DNA of 64,000 bases from Fischerella sp. JS2 (GCF_032393985.1 NZ_CP135918.1:3782001-3846000); one strand, 5' to 3'. Counted from the stretch's first letter, positions 28,906 to 37,697 are shown. The notes: generated by a model not told the origin, from the letters alone. Program-made: numbers and translations.

Positions 28906-29181
28906 ATGTCATCAATTTTATTCGCAGTTCAAAGTACTGTTCCCAATACCTACACTTCATGGGGCTTTTCGGAATTTTTGTATATTACCGGTGCTTGTCT
29001 GTTGTGTCTTTTTATTATTCCCCGCGTTGTTTGGTATCCCCATGTTGGTCCAAAAATGCCCTTACCTTTCCCTTCAGTTTTCAATAATCCTAGTGTTGGT
29101 ACATTCTTGGCTGCGATGGCCGCTGGTCACATCCTTGGTGTTGGTGCAGTTTTGGGGTTGACTAACTTGGGTGTGCTGTAG
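28906..29181 (+). CDS. psaK: Photosystem I subunit PsaK (second copy)
   Basis: A 91-residue PsaK paralogue, with helices [20 protein letters not shown] and [19 protein letters not shown] and the loop [13 protein letters not shown]. It shares MSSILxA at the N-terminus and GHxxGVxxVLGLTNxG at the C-terminus with the upstream copy, but is longer in the middle. The ATG at 28906 has AGGAGA 10 bases upstream, the same arrangement as the first copy, favouring it over the GTG at 28903. Confidence 0.95.
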   Translation: MSSILFAVQSTVPNTYTSWGFSEFLYITGACLLCLFIIPRVVWYPHVGPKMPLPFPSVFNNPSVGTFLAAMAAGHILGVGAVLGLTNLGVL

Positions 29182-29337
29182 ATTTTGGTACTATACTACA
29201 AGCAATACATAAAGCGGCAGATGTTTGAGCTTTTGGAAGGGCTTTGTCTGCTGTTTTTGTTTGTGTGTTTATGTGGTTGGCTGGAATTGTCTATTCTATA
29301 AATTAGGTAAATCAATAAATAAATGTATTTTTCGTGG

Positions 29338-29422
29338 TGGCTGTTAGTGGATAGTGGCTAGTAGTTAGTGGTACTAACCAACAATTAACAACCAACAACC
29401 AACTACTAACTACTAACTACTA
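29338..29422. repeat. Heptamer-type repeats upstream of the M50 gene
   Basis: AGTGGCTAGTAGTTAGTGG is followed by CAACTACTAACTACTAACTA-type heptamers in the opposite sense, so the tract can fold back on itself. Related ACTAACT tracts occur at 6478, 34797, 53265 and 60400. Confidence 0.7.
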
Positions 29423-29450
29423 ACAAATCTTAATAATCTAGGAAATAAAA

Positions 29451-30653
29451 ATGCAAACAAATACAAATTGGCGAATAGGATCTCTATTTGGGATTCCTTT
29501 ATTTTTAGACCCCTTGTGGTTTTTGATTTTAGGGTTGGCAACCCTGAACTTTGGTGTAGCTTACCAAGAATTAGGGACTATCTGGGCTTGGAGTGCAGGA
29601 GTAGTCATGGCACTACTGCTGTTTGCTTCGGTGTTGTTACACGAGTTGGGTCACAGCTTGGTGGCGCGATCGCAAGGCATTAAAGTAAATTCTATTACTT
29701 TGTTTTTATTTGGCGGGATTGCCGCGATTGAAGAAGAATCTAAAACTCCTGGTAAAGCCTTTCAAGTGGCGATCGCTGGGCCAGCAGTTAGCATTGCCTT
29801 ATTTGTGTTGCTGCATCTCGGGGCTGATGTATTGCCTGACACAAGCGCCCTACGAATGATGATAGGAGATTTAGCGAGAATTAATTTAGTATTAGCCTTA
29901 TTTAATCTAATTCCTGGCTTACCTTTAGATGGAGGACAGGTGTTAAAAGCAGCTGTATGGAAAGCTACAGGCGATCGCTTTCAAGCTGTACATTGGGCAG
30001 CAAAAACAGGACAAATTTTAGGTTATGCTGCGATCGCCCTGGGCTTGGCAGTAGATTATTTTACAGGCGAGTTAGTTACAGGTTTATGGATCGCCCTGTT
30101 GGGTTGGTTTGGTATCCGCAACGCCACCACTTATGATCGCGTCACCATTTTGCAAGAAACCTTGCTGAAGTTAAAAGCAACTGATGCCATGACTCGCGAT
30201 TTTCGCATAGTTGATGCCAACCAAAGCTTACGTACCTTCGCCGACCTATACTTATTAGAAACAAATCCTGCACAGATTTATTTTGCTGAGTCCGATGGAC
30301 GTTACCGGGGTATGGTTGCCATTGATGACTTGCGAACAGTAGAAAGAAGCGAGTGGGAAACTAGGACTGTTGATGCGATCGTGCATCCCTTACCAGAAAT
30401 TCCTAGTATTGAGGAATCAACTAATATCGCTGAAATCATTAACAAACTGGAAAACGAACAGTTACCCCGCCTTACCGTGCTTTCACCTGCGGGTGCTGTT
30501 GCGGGTATCATTGATCGAGGGGATATTGTCAGAACAGTAGCGCAAAATCTGGGTTTGCGGATCACTGATGCTGAGATTAAGCGAATTAAAGAGGAAGGAA
30601 GTTATCCACAGGGATTGCAATTACAGCTGATAGCGAAGTCAACCACAAATTAA
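29451..30653 (+). CDS. Site-2 protease-like M50 metalloprotease with CBS domains
   Basis: A 400-residue intramembrane zinc protease. HELGH at 64-68 supplies the zinc ligands and catalytic Glu, and NLIPGLPLDGGQ near 153-164 gives the third ligand. About six membrane helices are followed by two CBS motifs from about 245 (DAMTRDFRIV and DAIVHPLPEI regions), which may sense nucleotides. S2P-like enzymes cut membrane-bound regulators; the substrate here is unknown. Follows the psaK pair. Confidence 0.92.
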   Translation: MQTNTNWRIGSLFGIPLFLDPLWFLILGLATLNFGVAYQELGTIWAWSAGVVMALLLFASVLLHELGHSLVARSQGIKVNSITLFLFGGIAAIEEESKTPGKAFQVAIAGPAVSIALFVLLHLGADVLPDTSALRMMIGDLARINLVLALFNLIPGLPLDGGQVLKAAVWKATGDRFQAVHWAAKTGQILGYAAIALGLAVDYFTGELVTGLWIALLGWFGIRNATTYDRVTILQETLLKLKATDAMTRDFRIVDANQSLRTFADLYLLETNPAQIYFAESDGRYRGMVAIDDLRTVERSEWETRTVDAIVHPLPEIPSIEESTNIAEIINKLENEQLPRLTVLSPAGAVAGIIDRGDIVRTVAQNLGLRITDAEIKRIKEEGSYPQGLQLQLIAKSTTN

Positions 30654-30684
30654 CATTGATCAGTTATCAATTAGATAACCATTT

Positions 30685-30789
30685 ACGCTTAATGTGAATT
30701 AAAAGTATGGCAAAAATCATGTTTTTATAATCAAACTCTGGAAAATTACCAAAAAACCTTATATTGCTTCTTCAATTCACATTAGGCGT
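30685..30789. mobile_element. MITE with IS982-like element ends
   Basis: A 105-bp non-coding element with inverted ends ACGCTTAATGTGAATT (30685-30700) and AATTCACATTAGGCGT (30774-30789), the same ends as the insertion sequence at 20175-21185. The inner phrase GGCAAAAATCATGTTTTTAT is shared (reverse complement) with 57624-57756. It sits between the convergent M50 and hypB genes. Confidence 0.8.
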
Positions 30790-30826
30790 TATTTACTATT
30801 TACTATTGCCTTTTGTCTGTTCCCTG

Positions 30827-31681
30827 TTAACAATTAGCTGCTTTTTGAGTTAGCCATTCATACCAATTTTCTAAACCAGTTCCGGTTAATGCTGAAACTG
30901 GAAAAATCTGAATTTGGGGATTGACCTGCTGGGCATATTCTAGACATTTTTGCACATCAAATTGGACGTAAGGCAGCAAGTCAATTTTAGTGAGAAGCAT
31001 AACTTCACAAGCGCGGAACATATGAGGATATTTTATTGGTTTGTCTTCTCCTTCTGTGATAGAGAGAATTACGACCTTGAGGTTTTCTCCTAAATCAAAT
31101 AATGCTGGACAAACCAAATTCCCAACATTCTCAATCATCACAACTGAATTAAGTGGCGGATTGAGTTGTTGTAATCCCTTTTCTATCATGGCTGCATCAA
31201 GATGACAGCCTGTACCTGTATTAATTTGGATAACTTTGCAGCCTGTGGCTTGAATTTTTTTGGCATCGTTGATAGTTTCTTGATCGCCTTCAATGACACT
31301 AATATTTAACTGTTTTTTTAAATCATTGATGGTACGTGTTAGAAGGCTGGTTTTACCAGCACCAGGAGAACTCATAAGATTTAATGCCAGGATATTTTTA
31401 CCTTTAAACCATCCGCGATTTTGGGCTGCGATTAAGTTATTTTTAACTAAGATATCTTGTTCTAAAGATATTGTTGTGCCATGTATTTTGGCGTGAACAT
31501 GTGATACTATTTGCTGAGTATGGTCGTGACTGTGAGAATGAGTTATGACAGTACCATCTGCTAAAGTGTGGGTGTGAGTATGATGACTATGCCTATTGGT
31601 ATCTATTGGCATGACTTGACTCGTTTCTAAATTAGAGATTTTGGCGTCATTATCATCGGAACAACCGCAAGTTACACACAT
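30827..31681 (-). CDS. hypB: Hydrogenase nickel incorporation GTPase HypB
   Basis: A 284-residue GTPase that loads nickel into the hydrogenase large subunit with HypA. The start MCVTCGCSDD carries the high-affinity N-terminal metal motif. A His-rich stretch (about 31-66, HSHHTHTHTL and HSHSHDH) can store nickel. The G domain has the P-loop SSPGAGKTSLL, switch VIEGDQETINDA, the metal site GTGCHLDA and LTKIDLL. Its start overlaps the hypA stop by 10 bp. Last gene of the hyp operon. Confidence 0.97.
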   Translation of the reverse strand: MCVTCGCSDDNDAKISNLETSQVMPIDTNRHSHHTHTHTLADGTVITHSHSHDHTQQIVSHVHAKIHGTTISLEQDILVKNNLIAAQNRGWFKGKNILALNLMSSPGAGKTSLLTRTINDLKKQLNISVIEGDQETINDAKKIQATGCKVIQINTGTGCHLDAAMIEKGLQQLNPPLNSVVMIENVGNLVCPALFDLGENLKVVILSITEGEDKPIKYPHMFRACEVMLLTKIDLLPYVQFDVQKCLEYAQQVNPQIQIFPVSALTGTGLENWYEWLTQKAANC

Positions 31682-32013
31682 ATTTCCTCTATTTCTATTT
31701 CTTTAATTTTCAATTCTTGACCAGCAATTAAGTTTATTTGCTGACTACCACATTGACACTGACCAAAAGGTTGTATAAGAGGAATTTCTGAACCACATTG
31801 GCAGCATTTTCCTAAGCCTGCTATTTCTAAAATTTCTAATTTCGCTCCTTCTAAAACTGTTCCTTGAGAACAAATATCAAAACAAAATCGGATTGCATCT
31901 GGCACGATGGTTGAAAGTTGCCCTATTTCTAATAGTACCCGTCGCACTTTTAAGCCGTGGGCATGTTCGGATACAATTGCTACGATATTTTGGGTAATAC
32001 CAAGTTCATGCAT
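31672..32013 (-). CDS. hypA: Hydrogenase nickel insertion protein HypA
   Basis: A 113-residue nickel chaperone. The N-terminus MHEL has the nickel-binding His2; the zinc site uses two CxxC pairs (KCCQCGSE and GQCQCGS). It delivers nickel to the HupL precursor with HypB, whose gene overlaps its end. Length is standard. Confidence 0.97.
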   Translation of the reverse strand: MHELGITQNIVAIVSEHAHGLKVRRVLLEIGQLSTIVPDAIRFCFDICSQGTVLEGAKLEILEIAGLGKCCQCGSEIPLIQPFGQCQCGSQQINLIAGQELKIKEIEIEEICV

Positions 32014-32221
32014 AAGTTTTTTAATTTTGTTAATTAGCCCAAAGTTTCAATTTTTCGACCACCGATGCACACAGATGCACACCGATAATTTATCTGTGTA
32101 CCCTACCCTGCGGGTTCTGCTTCACAGTACGGGAAGCCGCCCTTAGAGGTGTCTATATCTGTGTGCATCGGTGTTCATTTTTTTTTAATATCTACTTTGG
32201 CGTTATGTCTATACAACATTA
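32014..32221. repeat. Nested inverted repeat between hypE and hypA
   Basis: Outer phrases CACCGATGCACACAGATGCA (near 32061) and CTGTGTGCATCGGTG (near 32159) face each other. Between them is inserted a GC-rich piece, CCCTGCGGGTTCTGCTTCAC and GTACGGGAAGCCGCC (about 32105-32145). The outer repeat is seen elsewhere without the insert (37640-37697, 53289-53335), so this looks like one small element inside another. hypA is presumably still expressed by read-through. Confidence 0.7.
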
Positions 32222-33307
32222 TTAACAAATTCGTGGTAACTGATCGCCGACAAGCATATCTACAATTCGTTCTGTACCAAAAATAGTTTTTAATAAAACA
32301 ATACCTGTAGGAGAGGGAATAACTTCCCCAATAATACAAGCATCTTTTCCTGCGGGGTGCGATTTCATTGCTGATAAAACTGCATCAGCATATTCGTGTT
32401 TTACTACCACAACTAGTTTGCCTTCATTGGCTAAATACAATGGATCTAAACCCAATATTTCGCAAACTCCTTGTACTTCTTCCCGAATTGGAATTGATTG
32501 TTCATGAAGGCGAATTGCGACATTAGAACTAAGGGCAAATTCATTTAATACTGTAGCTAAACCACCACGTGTTACGTCCCGCATCGCATGTATTTCAGGA
32601 CAAACATCCAGGATGCTTTTGACTAAATCATGTAATGGCTGACAGTCACTTTCTATATTTGTTTCTAATGCTAATTCTCCACGGGCAATGAGAATAGCTG
32701 TACCATGATTGCCTAATTCACCATTGATAATTACTACATCTCCAGGTTGAATATTATGGGCAGAAATAGAAACACCTGCACGAATTACACCAATACCAGT
32801 TGTGTTAATAAACAACTTATCGGCTGCACCACGATGTACTACTTTTGTGTCACCAGTGACAATTTGTACACCAGCTTTATCGGCTGCAATTTTCATACTG
32901 GTAACAACACGTCGTAATGTTTCTATTGATAAACCTTCTTCTAAAATGACGCTACAGCTAAGATATAAAGGCTTAGCACCACTTACTGCTAAATCATTGA
33001 TAGTACCATTGACAGCTAGTTTTCCAATATCACCACCAGGAAAAAATAAAGGATCTATAACATAAGAATCAGTTGTAAAAGCTAGTTTATCTCCTTGTTG
33101 GATAAGACCCGCTAAATCAAAAGTTGCTTGGTCTTCTAATTGTGAAAGAATTGGATTATCAAACTTACTGACAAAAATATCATCAATTAAATCGCGCATT
33201 GCTTTACCACCACTACCATGGGCCAGGGTAATATTCGTCTCACGGACATTGCTGACACGCCATTGGTGTAAAAGTGATAATTTGTTTTTGCTTTTCCAGC
33301 TTTTCAT
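32222..33307 (-). CDS. hypE: Hydrogenase maturation protein HypE
   Basis: About 361 residues. HypE dehydrates the carbamoyl group it receives from HypF on its C-terminal cysteine to make the cyanide ligands. The C-terminus ends PRIC, the required acceptor Cys. The AIR synthase-like fold shows ITLAHGSGGKAMRDL, SYVIDPLFFPGGDIGKLAVNGTINDLAVSGA, TGDTKVV and MRDVTRGGLATVLNE. The first 20 or so residues (MKSWKSKNKLSLLHQW) are atypical and overlap, in another frame, the tail of an SDR remnant. ATGs at 33307 and 33316 and a TTG at 33322 are all possible starts. Confidence 0.93.
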   Translation of the reverse strand: MKSWKSKNKLSLLHQWRVSNVRETNITLAHGSGGKAMRDLIDDIFVSKFDNPILSQLEDQATFDLAGLIQQGDKLAFTTDSYVIDPLFFPGGDIGKLAVNGTINDLAVSGAKPLYLSCSVILEEGLSIETLRRVVTSMKIAADKAGVQIVTGDTKVVHRGAADKLFINTTGIGVIRAGVSISAHNIQPGDVVIINGELGNHGTAILIARGELALETNIESDCQPLHDLVKSILDVCPEIHAMRDVTRGGLATVLNEFALSSNVAIRLHEQSIPIREEVQGVCEILGLDPLYLANEGKLVVVVKHEYADAVLSAMKSHPAGKDACIIGEVIPSPTGIVLLKTIFGTERIVDMLVGDQLPRIC

Positions 33308-33586
33308 GCTCTGCATTTGCACTCAACATGATATTTTCAAAATAACCTGGTGCGATCGCATTCACTCGGACATTTTTCGAGGCCTATTCTACTGCCATCA
33401 CACTGTCTAAACTCATTAACAGCAAACTGAATCAAATCATTACAACTATCACTCTCAGAAATATCAACAAAAGTTGCACTTGCAACTCCCCCAGCAGCTT
33501 TGATCGTTTACGCTGTTTGCTTGCACCAACTGCCGCTTCTTTTCAATAGAATGACTCTTAGCAACTTGAACAGTCACAAATGGCAT
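33250..33586 (-). pseudogene. Remnants of a tautomerase and an SDR gene between hypD and hypE
   Basis: Reading the minus strand from 33586 gives MPFVTVQVAKSHSIEKKRQL, an intact start of a 4-oxalocrotonate tautomerase-like protein that dissolves after about 25 residues. In another frame follow TIKAAGGVASATFVDISESD and LIQFAVNEF, a Rossmann-fold SDR piece, and then ASKNVRVNAIAPGYFENIM with an EHEKLEKQKQIITFTPM tail, typical of the SDR C-terminal part. The YxxxK core is missing. The last piece runs into the present 5' end of hypE. Confidence 0.72.
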
Positions 33587-33655
33587 AACTTCCCTTCCTT
33601 CTTAGCGTCCTTAGCGTCCTTCGCGGTTCGTTAAAAAAAGATATTCTGCAATTCG

Positions 33656-34783
33656 CTAAACCCCCACCCCCTCTTTCCCAAGCACAGAAAAACGACCATA
33701 TTTGTAATAAGCTGCACACGCACCCTCCGAAGACACCATACAAGTACCTATTGGTGTTTCCGGTGTACAAGCAGTACCAAACACCTTACACTCCCAAGGC
33801 TTCATCACACCCTTGAGAATTTCTCCACACTTACAAGCCTTATGATCTGCTACTTTCAAATTAGGAATCGTAAACTTTAACTCTGCATCAAACTGGGCAT
33901 ATTCAGAACGAATTTTTAACCCAGAATAAGGTATATCACCCAACCCACGCCACTCAAAAAATTCTCGTGATTCAAACACTGTATTCATAGCAGTTAATGC
34001 CAATTGATTACCCCGATTTTCTACCAATCGGCTATATTGATTTTCAACTTCGCAGCGCTTTTCTACTAATTGCCGTACTAGCATCCAAACTGATTGGAGA
34101 ATATCTAAAGGTTCAAATCCTGAAACGACAATTGGCTTGTGATATTGTTGAGAAATAAATTGATAAGGTTCAGTACCAATTACCATACTGACATGTCCAG
34201 GCCCAACAAATCCATCAAGTTGCAGGTCAGGATTATCTAATAGTGCTTGTAAAGCAGGAATCACAAGAACGTGATTACAAAACATGCTGAAGTTATGAAT
34301 ATTTTCTGCTGCTGCTTGCAGGATAGTAAAAGCAGTGCTAGGGGCTGTGGTTTCAAAACCCAAAGCAAAAAATACAACTTCTTTGTTGGGGTTTTCTTTG
34401 GCAATTTTCAGGCTATCTAAGGGCGAGTAAACCATGCGGATATCTGCACCAATGGCTTTCGCTTGTAGCAGACTAGTTTTAGAACCAGGAACCCGCATTG
34501 CATCGCCAAAGGTGGCAAAGATGACATTAGGATGTTGGGCGATCGCGATCGCATCATCTAACCTGCCCTTTGGCATAACGCATACCGGACAACCAGGCCC
34601 GTGAATTAATTCTATTGCCTTGGGTAGGACTGCTTCGATGCCATATTTAAAAATAGAATGGGTATGACCGCCGCATACTTCCATAATTTTAATCTGTTTA
34701 TCTAGCTGGCAAGATAATTTTTCTATTTGCCAAACTAGTGCTTTAGCTTTATTAGAATCACGAAATTCATCTACATATTTCAT
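33656..34783 (-). CDS. hypD: Hydrogenase maturation protein HypD
   Basis: A 375-residue iron-sulfur scaffold on which, with HypC, the Fe(CN)2CO unit is assembled. Family motifs are all present: EVCGGHTHSIFKYG, GPGCPVCVMP, FGDAMRVPGS, FALGFETTAP and the C-terminal cysteine set ACKCGEILKGVMKPWECKVF, GTACTPETPIGTC and EGACAAYYKYG for the 4Fe-4S cluster. Followed by a 333-bp debris region before hypE, unlike the tight spacing usual in such operons. Confidence 0.97.
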   Translation of the reverse strand: MKYVDEFRDSNKAKALVWQIEKLSCQLDKQIKIMEVCGGHTHSIFKYGIEAVLPKAIELIHGPGCPVCVMPKGRLDDAIAIAQHPNVIFATFGDAMRVPGSKTSLLQAKAIGADIRMVYSPLDSLKIAKENPNKEVVFFALGFETTAPSTAFTILQAAAENIHNFSMFCNHVLVIPALQALLDNPDLQLDGFVGPGHVSMVIGTEPYQFISQQYHKPIVVSGFEPLDILQSVWMLVRQLVEKRCEVENQYSRLVENRGNQLALTAMNTVFESREFFEWRGLGDIPYSGLKIRSEYAQFDAELKFTIPNLKVADHKACKCGEILKGVMKPWECKVFGTACTPETPIGTCMVSSEGACAAYYKYGRFSVLGKEGVGV

Positions 34784-34863
34784 ATTAATGTTAGTGGTTA
34801 GTAGATAGTAGTTAATTGTTAGTTATTAGTAGAATGGATAGTATTACTACTAACCAATAACCA
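34784..34863. repeat. Fold-back AT-rich heptamer repeat between hypC and hypD
   Basis: GTTAGTGGTTAGTAGATAG faces CTACTAACCAATAACCACTA across the 80-bp spacer, so the transcript can form a long hairpin between the two genes. Same wording as other GTAGTTA tracts in the window. Confidence 0.6.
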
Positions 34864-35118
34864 CTAACTACTAACCATTAATTCTGTAATTTCTTGCAGC
34901 ATTTGTAAGGTTTCTAATGCTTCTTTTTCGTTAATACGGTTCATAGCAAAGCCAACATGAACTAACACCCAGTCACCAATGCAAGATTTGGGAGGGTGTT
35001 GTTCATCAACTATACAAGCAATGTTAATTTGGCGTTTGACACCAGCGATGTTGACGATCGCTAGTTTATGATTTTGGTCTGTAATTTCGATGATTTGACC
35101 GGGAATGCCTAAGCACAT
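34864..35118 (-). CDS. hypC: Hydrogenase assembly chaperone HypC
   Basis: An 84-residue HypC/HupF family chaperone. The N-terminus MCLGIPGQIIEI supplies the essential Cys2 (after Met removal the terminal Cys) that holds the Fe(CN)2CO unit with HypD and hands it to HupL. VLVHVGFAMNRINEKEALETLQ is the conserved helix. Length is standard. Confidence 0.97.
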   Translation of the reverse strand: MCLGIPGQIIEITDQNHKLAIVNIAGVKRQINIACIVDEQHPPKSCIGDWVLVHVGFAMNRINEKEALETLQMLQEITELMVSS

Positions 35119-35203
35119 TGATTATTTTCCTGTTTAATAAACTGCAAAGAATGCAAAGAACACAAAGGAAGAAATTATAAGATTTAGACAATATATAATA
35201 GGG

Positions 35204-37609
35204 TCATTTTTTGATGAGTTTGGCGGCTGCAATTACTGCTTGACCTAGTGATAATCCGCCGTCGTTACAGGGAATTAGGCTATGAGTAAGTATGTTGATG
35301 CCTGAATTTTTAAGGTGTTTACTGAGTTGTTCTAACAAGATACGATTTTGGAATACTCCTCCGCTAAAGACGACTGTTTTGATGTGATGATGTTGACACA
35401 ATGAAGTAACCATTTGCCCAATGGCTTGAGCTAAACTGATATGAAATTTAGCAGCTATAACTCTTAGAGAAGTTTGCTGCTGTAAATCGTTTAATAAGGC
35501 TTTCCACATTGGGCTTGGGTCTATACAGTAAATATTATCTAAAATGTTAATTCCAAAAGGATATTTTTGATTTTCTTCATGTTTATTTAAGATGTTCCTA
35601 TCAACTAAAGTTTCCATTTCCATTGCTGCTTGTCCTTCATAGTTACATTCTTCTCGGCATATACCGATGGCAGCAGCTACGGCATCAAATAAACGTCCTA
35701 TGGAGGAAGCTAAGGGAGAATTTATTTTTTTTAATACTAGTTGACTGAGAAGTGGTAGGGGTTGATTTTGAAGAAATTTAATTATTTCTAAATTCCTATA
35801 TTTATTTGTGACTTCTTCCCAAGATAATGCTGATATTAATTGGGCGTAAGTATTACGCCAAGGTTGATAAATCGCCTGTTTTCCACCAATCATGGCTACT
35901 GGTTGAAATGTTGCTAATCGCTGAAATTGGTGGTAATCTGCTAAGAGAAATTCGCCGCCCCAAAGTGTGTTATCTTCACCGTAACCTAAACCATCTAAGG
36001 CAATACCTAATACAGGTGATGAATTCAGAGGAAGATGATTTTCTGCCATGCAAGCGGCAATATGAGCGTGATGGTGTTGGGTAGAATAAATAGGAATTTG
36101 ATTGGTAAATGCTAGTTCTTGACCGAGTTTTGTTGATAGATATTCAGGATGTTTGTCAATTGCGATCGCTTCTGGTTTATGCTCGAATAAGTTTAAGTAT
36201 AAGTTGAGGGTATTTTGATAGGCTGTAAAGGTGGTTGCATTTTCTAAATCTCCCAAATGTTGAGATAAAATTGCTTGTCCATCCTTTAGTAAACAAAACG
36301 TATTTTTTAACTCGCCACCCATTGCTAAAATTGCTGGAGTTTGCTCAAATCCAGGTGGTAATTTAATTGGTACTGGTGCGTATCCTCTGGCACGACGAAT
36401 GGTTTGTATTTGATCACCAACTACCCGCACTACTGAATCATCTACGCGATTAACTATTTCTCGGTTATGTAACAGAAAATAATCAGCTATGTGGCTGAGT
36501 TTCTCTCGCACTTCATCATTATCAATACATTGTGGTTCATCAGAAATATTGGCACTAGTTAAGACAATTGGGCGGTTCATGCGCTTGAGAATTAAGTGAT
36601 GTAAAGGTGTGTAAGGTAGCATGAAGCCAAGGGTATTTTGTTTTGGGGCGACAGAGGGGGAGATGGGGGGAGTGTGTAGACGCGTAGCGGCTTCCCGTAA
36701 GGGTGGAGTGTGAGGAGTATTTTTAATCTCTGGTTCTTTTTTCTGCAACAAGACAATGGGGGCGGCGGAACTTTGCAATACTTCTCTTTCTTTGTCGTTA
36801 ATGGTGCAGTATTTTTCTATGATTTCTAAATCCCGTGCCATTAAAGCAAAAGGTTTATAATAACGTTGTTTACGCTGGCGGAGTTTTTGCACAGCTGTTT
36901 CATTTGTAGCATCGCAAGCAAGATGAATTCCGCCGATACCTTTGATGGCGACAATTTCGCCTCTTTGCAATAAAGTACACACAGCATCAACATCATCCAA
37001 CATGGAAAACATTGAAGCTGTAATTGGTTTACCATCGGCACGTTCTAATGTTGCTTTTGGGCCGCAAACATGACAAGCTACAGGTTGGGCATGAAAGCGA
37101 TGGCTTTCGACATCGTTATATTCTTTGCTACACTCTGCACACATGGCGAAAGCCGCCATACTGGTGTTAATGCGATCATAAGGAATGGCACGAATAATAC
37201 TCAGGCGGGGGCCGCAATGAGTACAATTTGTGAAGGGATAGCGATACCAGCGACTATAAAAATCAAATATTTCCGCTTGGCATTGGGGACAAGTAGCAGC
37301 ATCCGGGGCAATTTCTGTTTTGACAGTACTACTGATACTATAAGAAATGACAAAATCATGAAATAAAAATTCTTTTTCATAACGCTTGCGTATGACTTGA
37401 TTAATTCTTGCTAAAGGTGGACATTCTTGCCGTAATCTTTTGATAAATTCTTCTATAGATTCATCAGTTCCAGAAGCACGAATTAAAACGCCTTCACCAT
37501 CATTACAAACATCACCACGCAACCCACAAGCCTTTGCGAGTCGATATACAGTCGGGCGAAATCCCACCCCTTGAACAGTACCACGAACCCTAATTTCTTC
37601 AGTGGTCAT
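35204..37609 (-). CDS. hypF: Carbamoyltransferase HypF
   Basis: An 801-residue enzyme that makes carbamoyl-AMP from carbamoyl phosphate and passes the group to HypE. Domains: acylphosphatase (RVRGTVQGVGFRPTVYRLA, 1-90), two zinc fingers (CPQCQAEIF..CTHCGP; CAECSKEY..CHVCGP), a YrdC-like domain (about 200-390) and a Kae1-like C-terminus with the TQHHHAHIAACMAEN metal site. At about 298-318 lies an in-frame insert (NTPHTPPLREAATRLHTPP) made of an intergenic dispersed repeat (DNA 36657-36718). The ATG at 37609 is chosen because the acylphosphatase fold starts there. Confidence 0.96.
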   Translation of the reverse strand: MTTEEIRVRGTVQGVGFRPTVYRLAKACGLRGDVCNDGEGVLIRASGTDESIEEFIKRLRQECPPLARINQVIRKRYEKEFLFHDFVISYSISSTVKTEIAPDAATCPQCQAEIFDFYSRWYRYPFTNCTHCGPRLSIIRAIPYDRINTSMAAFAMCAECSKEYNDVESHRFHAQPVACHVCGPKATLERADGKPITASMFSMLDDVDAVCTLLQRGEIVAIKGIGGIHLACDATNETAVQKLRQRKQRYYKPFALMARDLEIIEKYCTINDKEREVLQSSAAPIVLLQKKEPEIKNTPHTPPLREAATRLHTPPISPSVAPKQNTLGFMLPYTPLHHLILKRMNRPIVLTSANISDEPQCIDNDEVREKLSHIADYFLLHNREIVNRVDDSVVRVVGDQIQTIRRARGYAPVPIKLPPGFEQTPAILAMGGELKNTFCLLKDGQAILSQHLGDLENATTFTAYQNTLNLYLNLFEHKPEAIAIDKHPEYLSTKLGQELAFTNQIPIYSTQHHHAHIAACMAENHLPLNSSPVLGIALDGLGYGEDNTLWGGEFLLADYHQFQRLATFQPVAMIGGKQAIYQPWRNTYAQLISALSWEEVTNKYRNLEIIKFLQNQPLPLLSQLVLKKINSPLASSIGRLFDAVAAAIGICREECNYEGQAAMEMETLVDRNILNKHEENQKYPFGINILDNIYCIDPSPMWKALLNDLQQQTSLRVIAAKFHISLAQAIGQMVTSLCQHHHIKTVVFSGGVFQNRILLEQLSKHLKNSGINILTHSLIPCNDGGLSLGQAVIAAAKLIKK
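36657..36718. repeat. Dispersed repeat inserted within hypF
   Basis: On the minus strand this reads CTCCTCACACTCCACCCTTA, then GGAAGCCGCTACGCGTCTAC, then ACACTCCCCCCATCTCCCC. The same composite occurs in the non-coding spacer at 16909-16995. It keeps the hypF frame open and adds about 20 residues before the conserved NTLGFMLPYTPLHH stretch. Confidence 0.8.
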
Positions 37610-37638
37610 TTTGCATAATCCAAAGACATATAATAAAA

Positions 37639-37697
37639 AACGAACACCGATGCACACCGATAAATCATCTGTGTTTATCGGTGTGCATCTGTGTTCG
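37639..37697. repeat. CACCGATGCACACCGAT inverted repeat
   Basis: ACACCGATGCACACCGATAA and TTATCGGTGTGCATCTGTGT face each other, forming a long hairpin between the NHL gene and hypF. It is an uninterrupted copy of the family found split at 32061-32174, and also near 51650, 52096 and 53289. Confidence 0.8.

Noticed and set aside
33558-33770. 70-codon minus-strand frame overlapping the hypD end
   Set aside because: It is another frame of the hypD C-terminus and the spacer; no family similarity.
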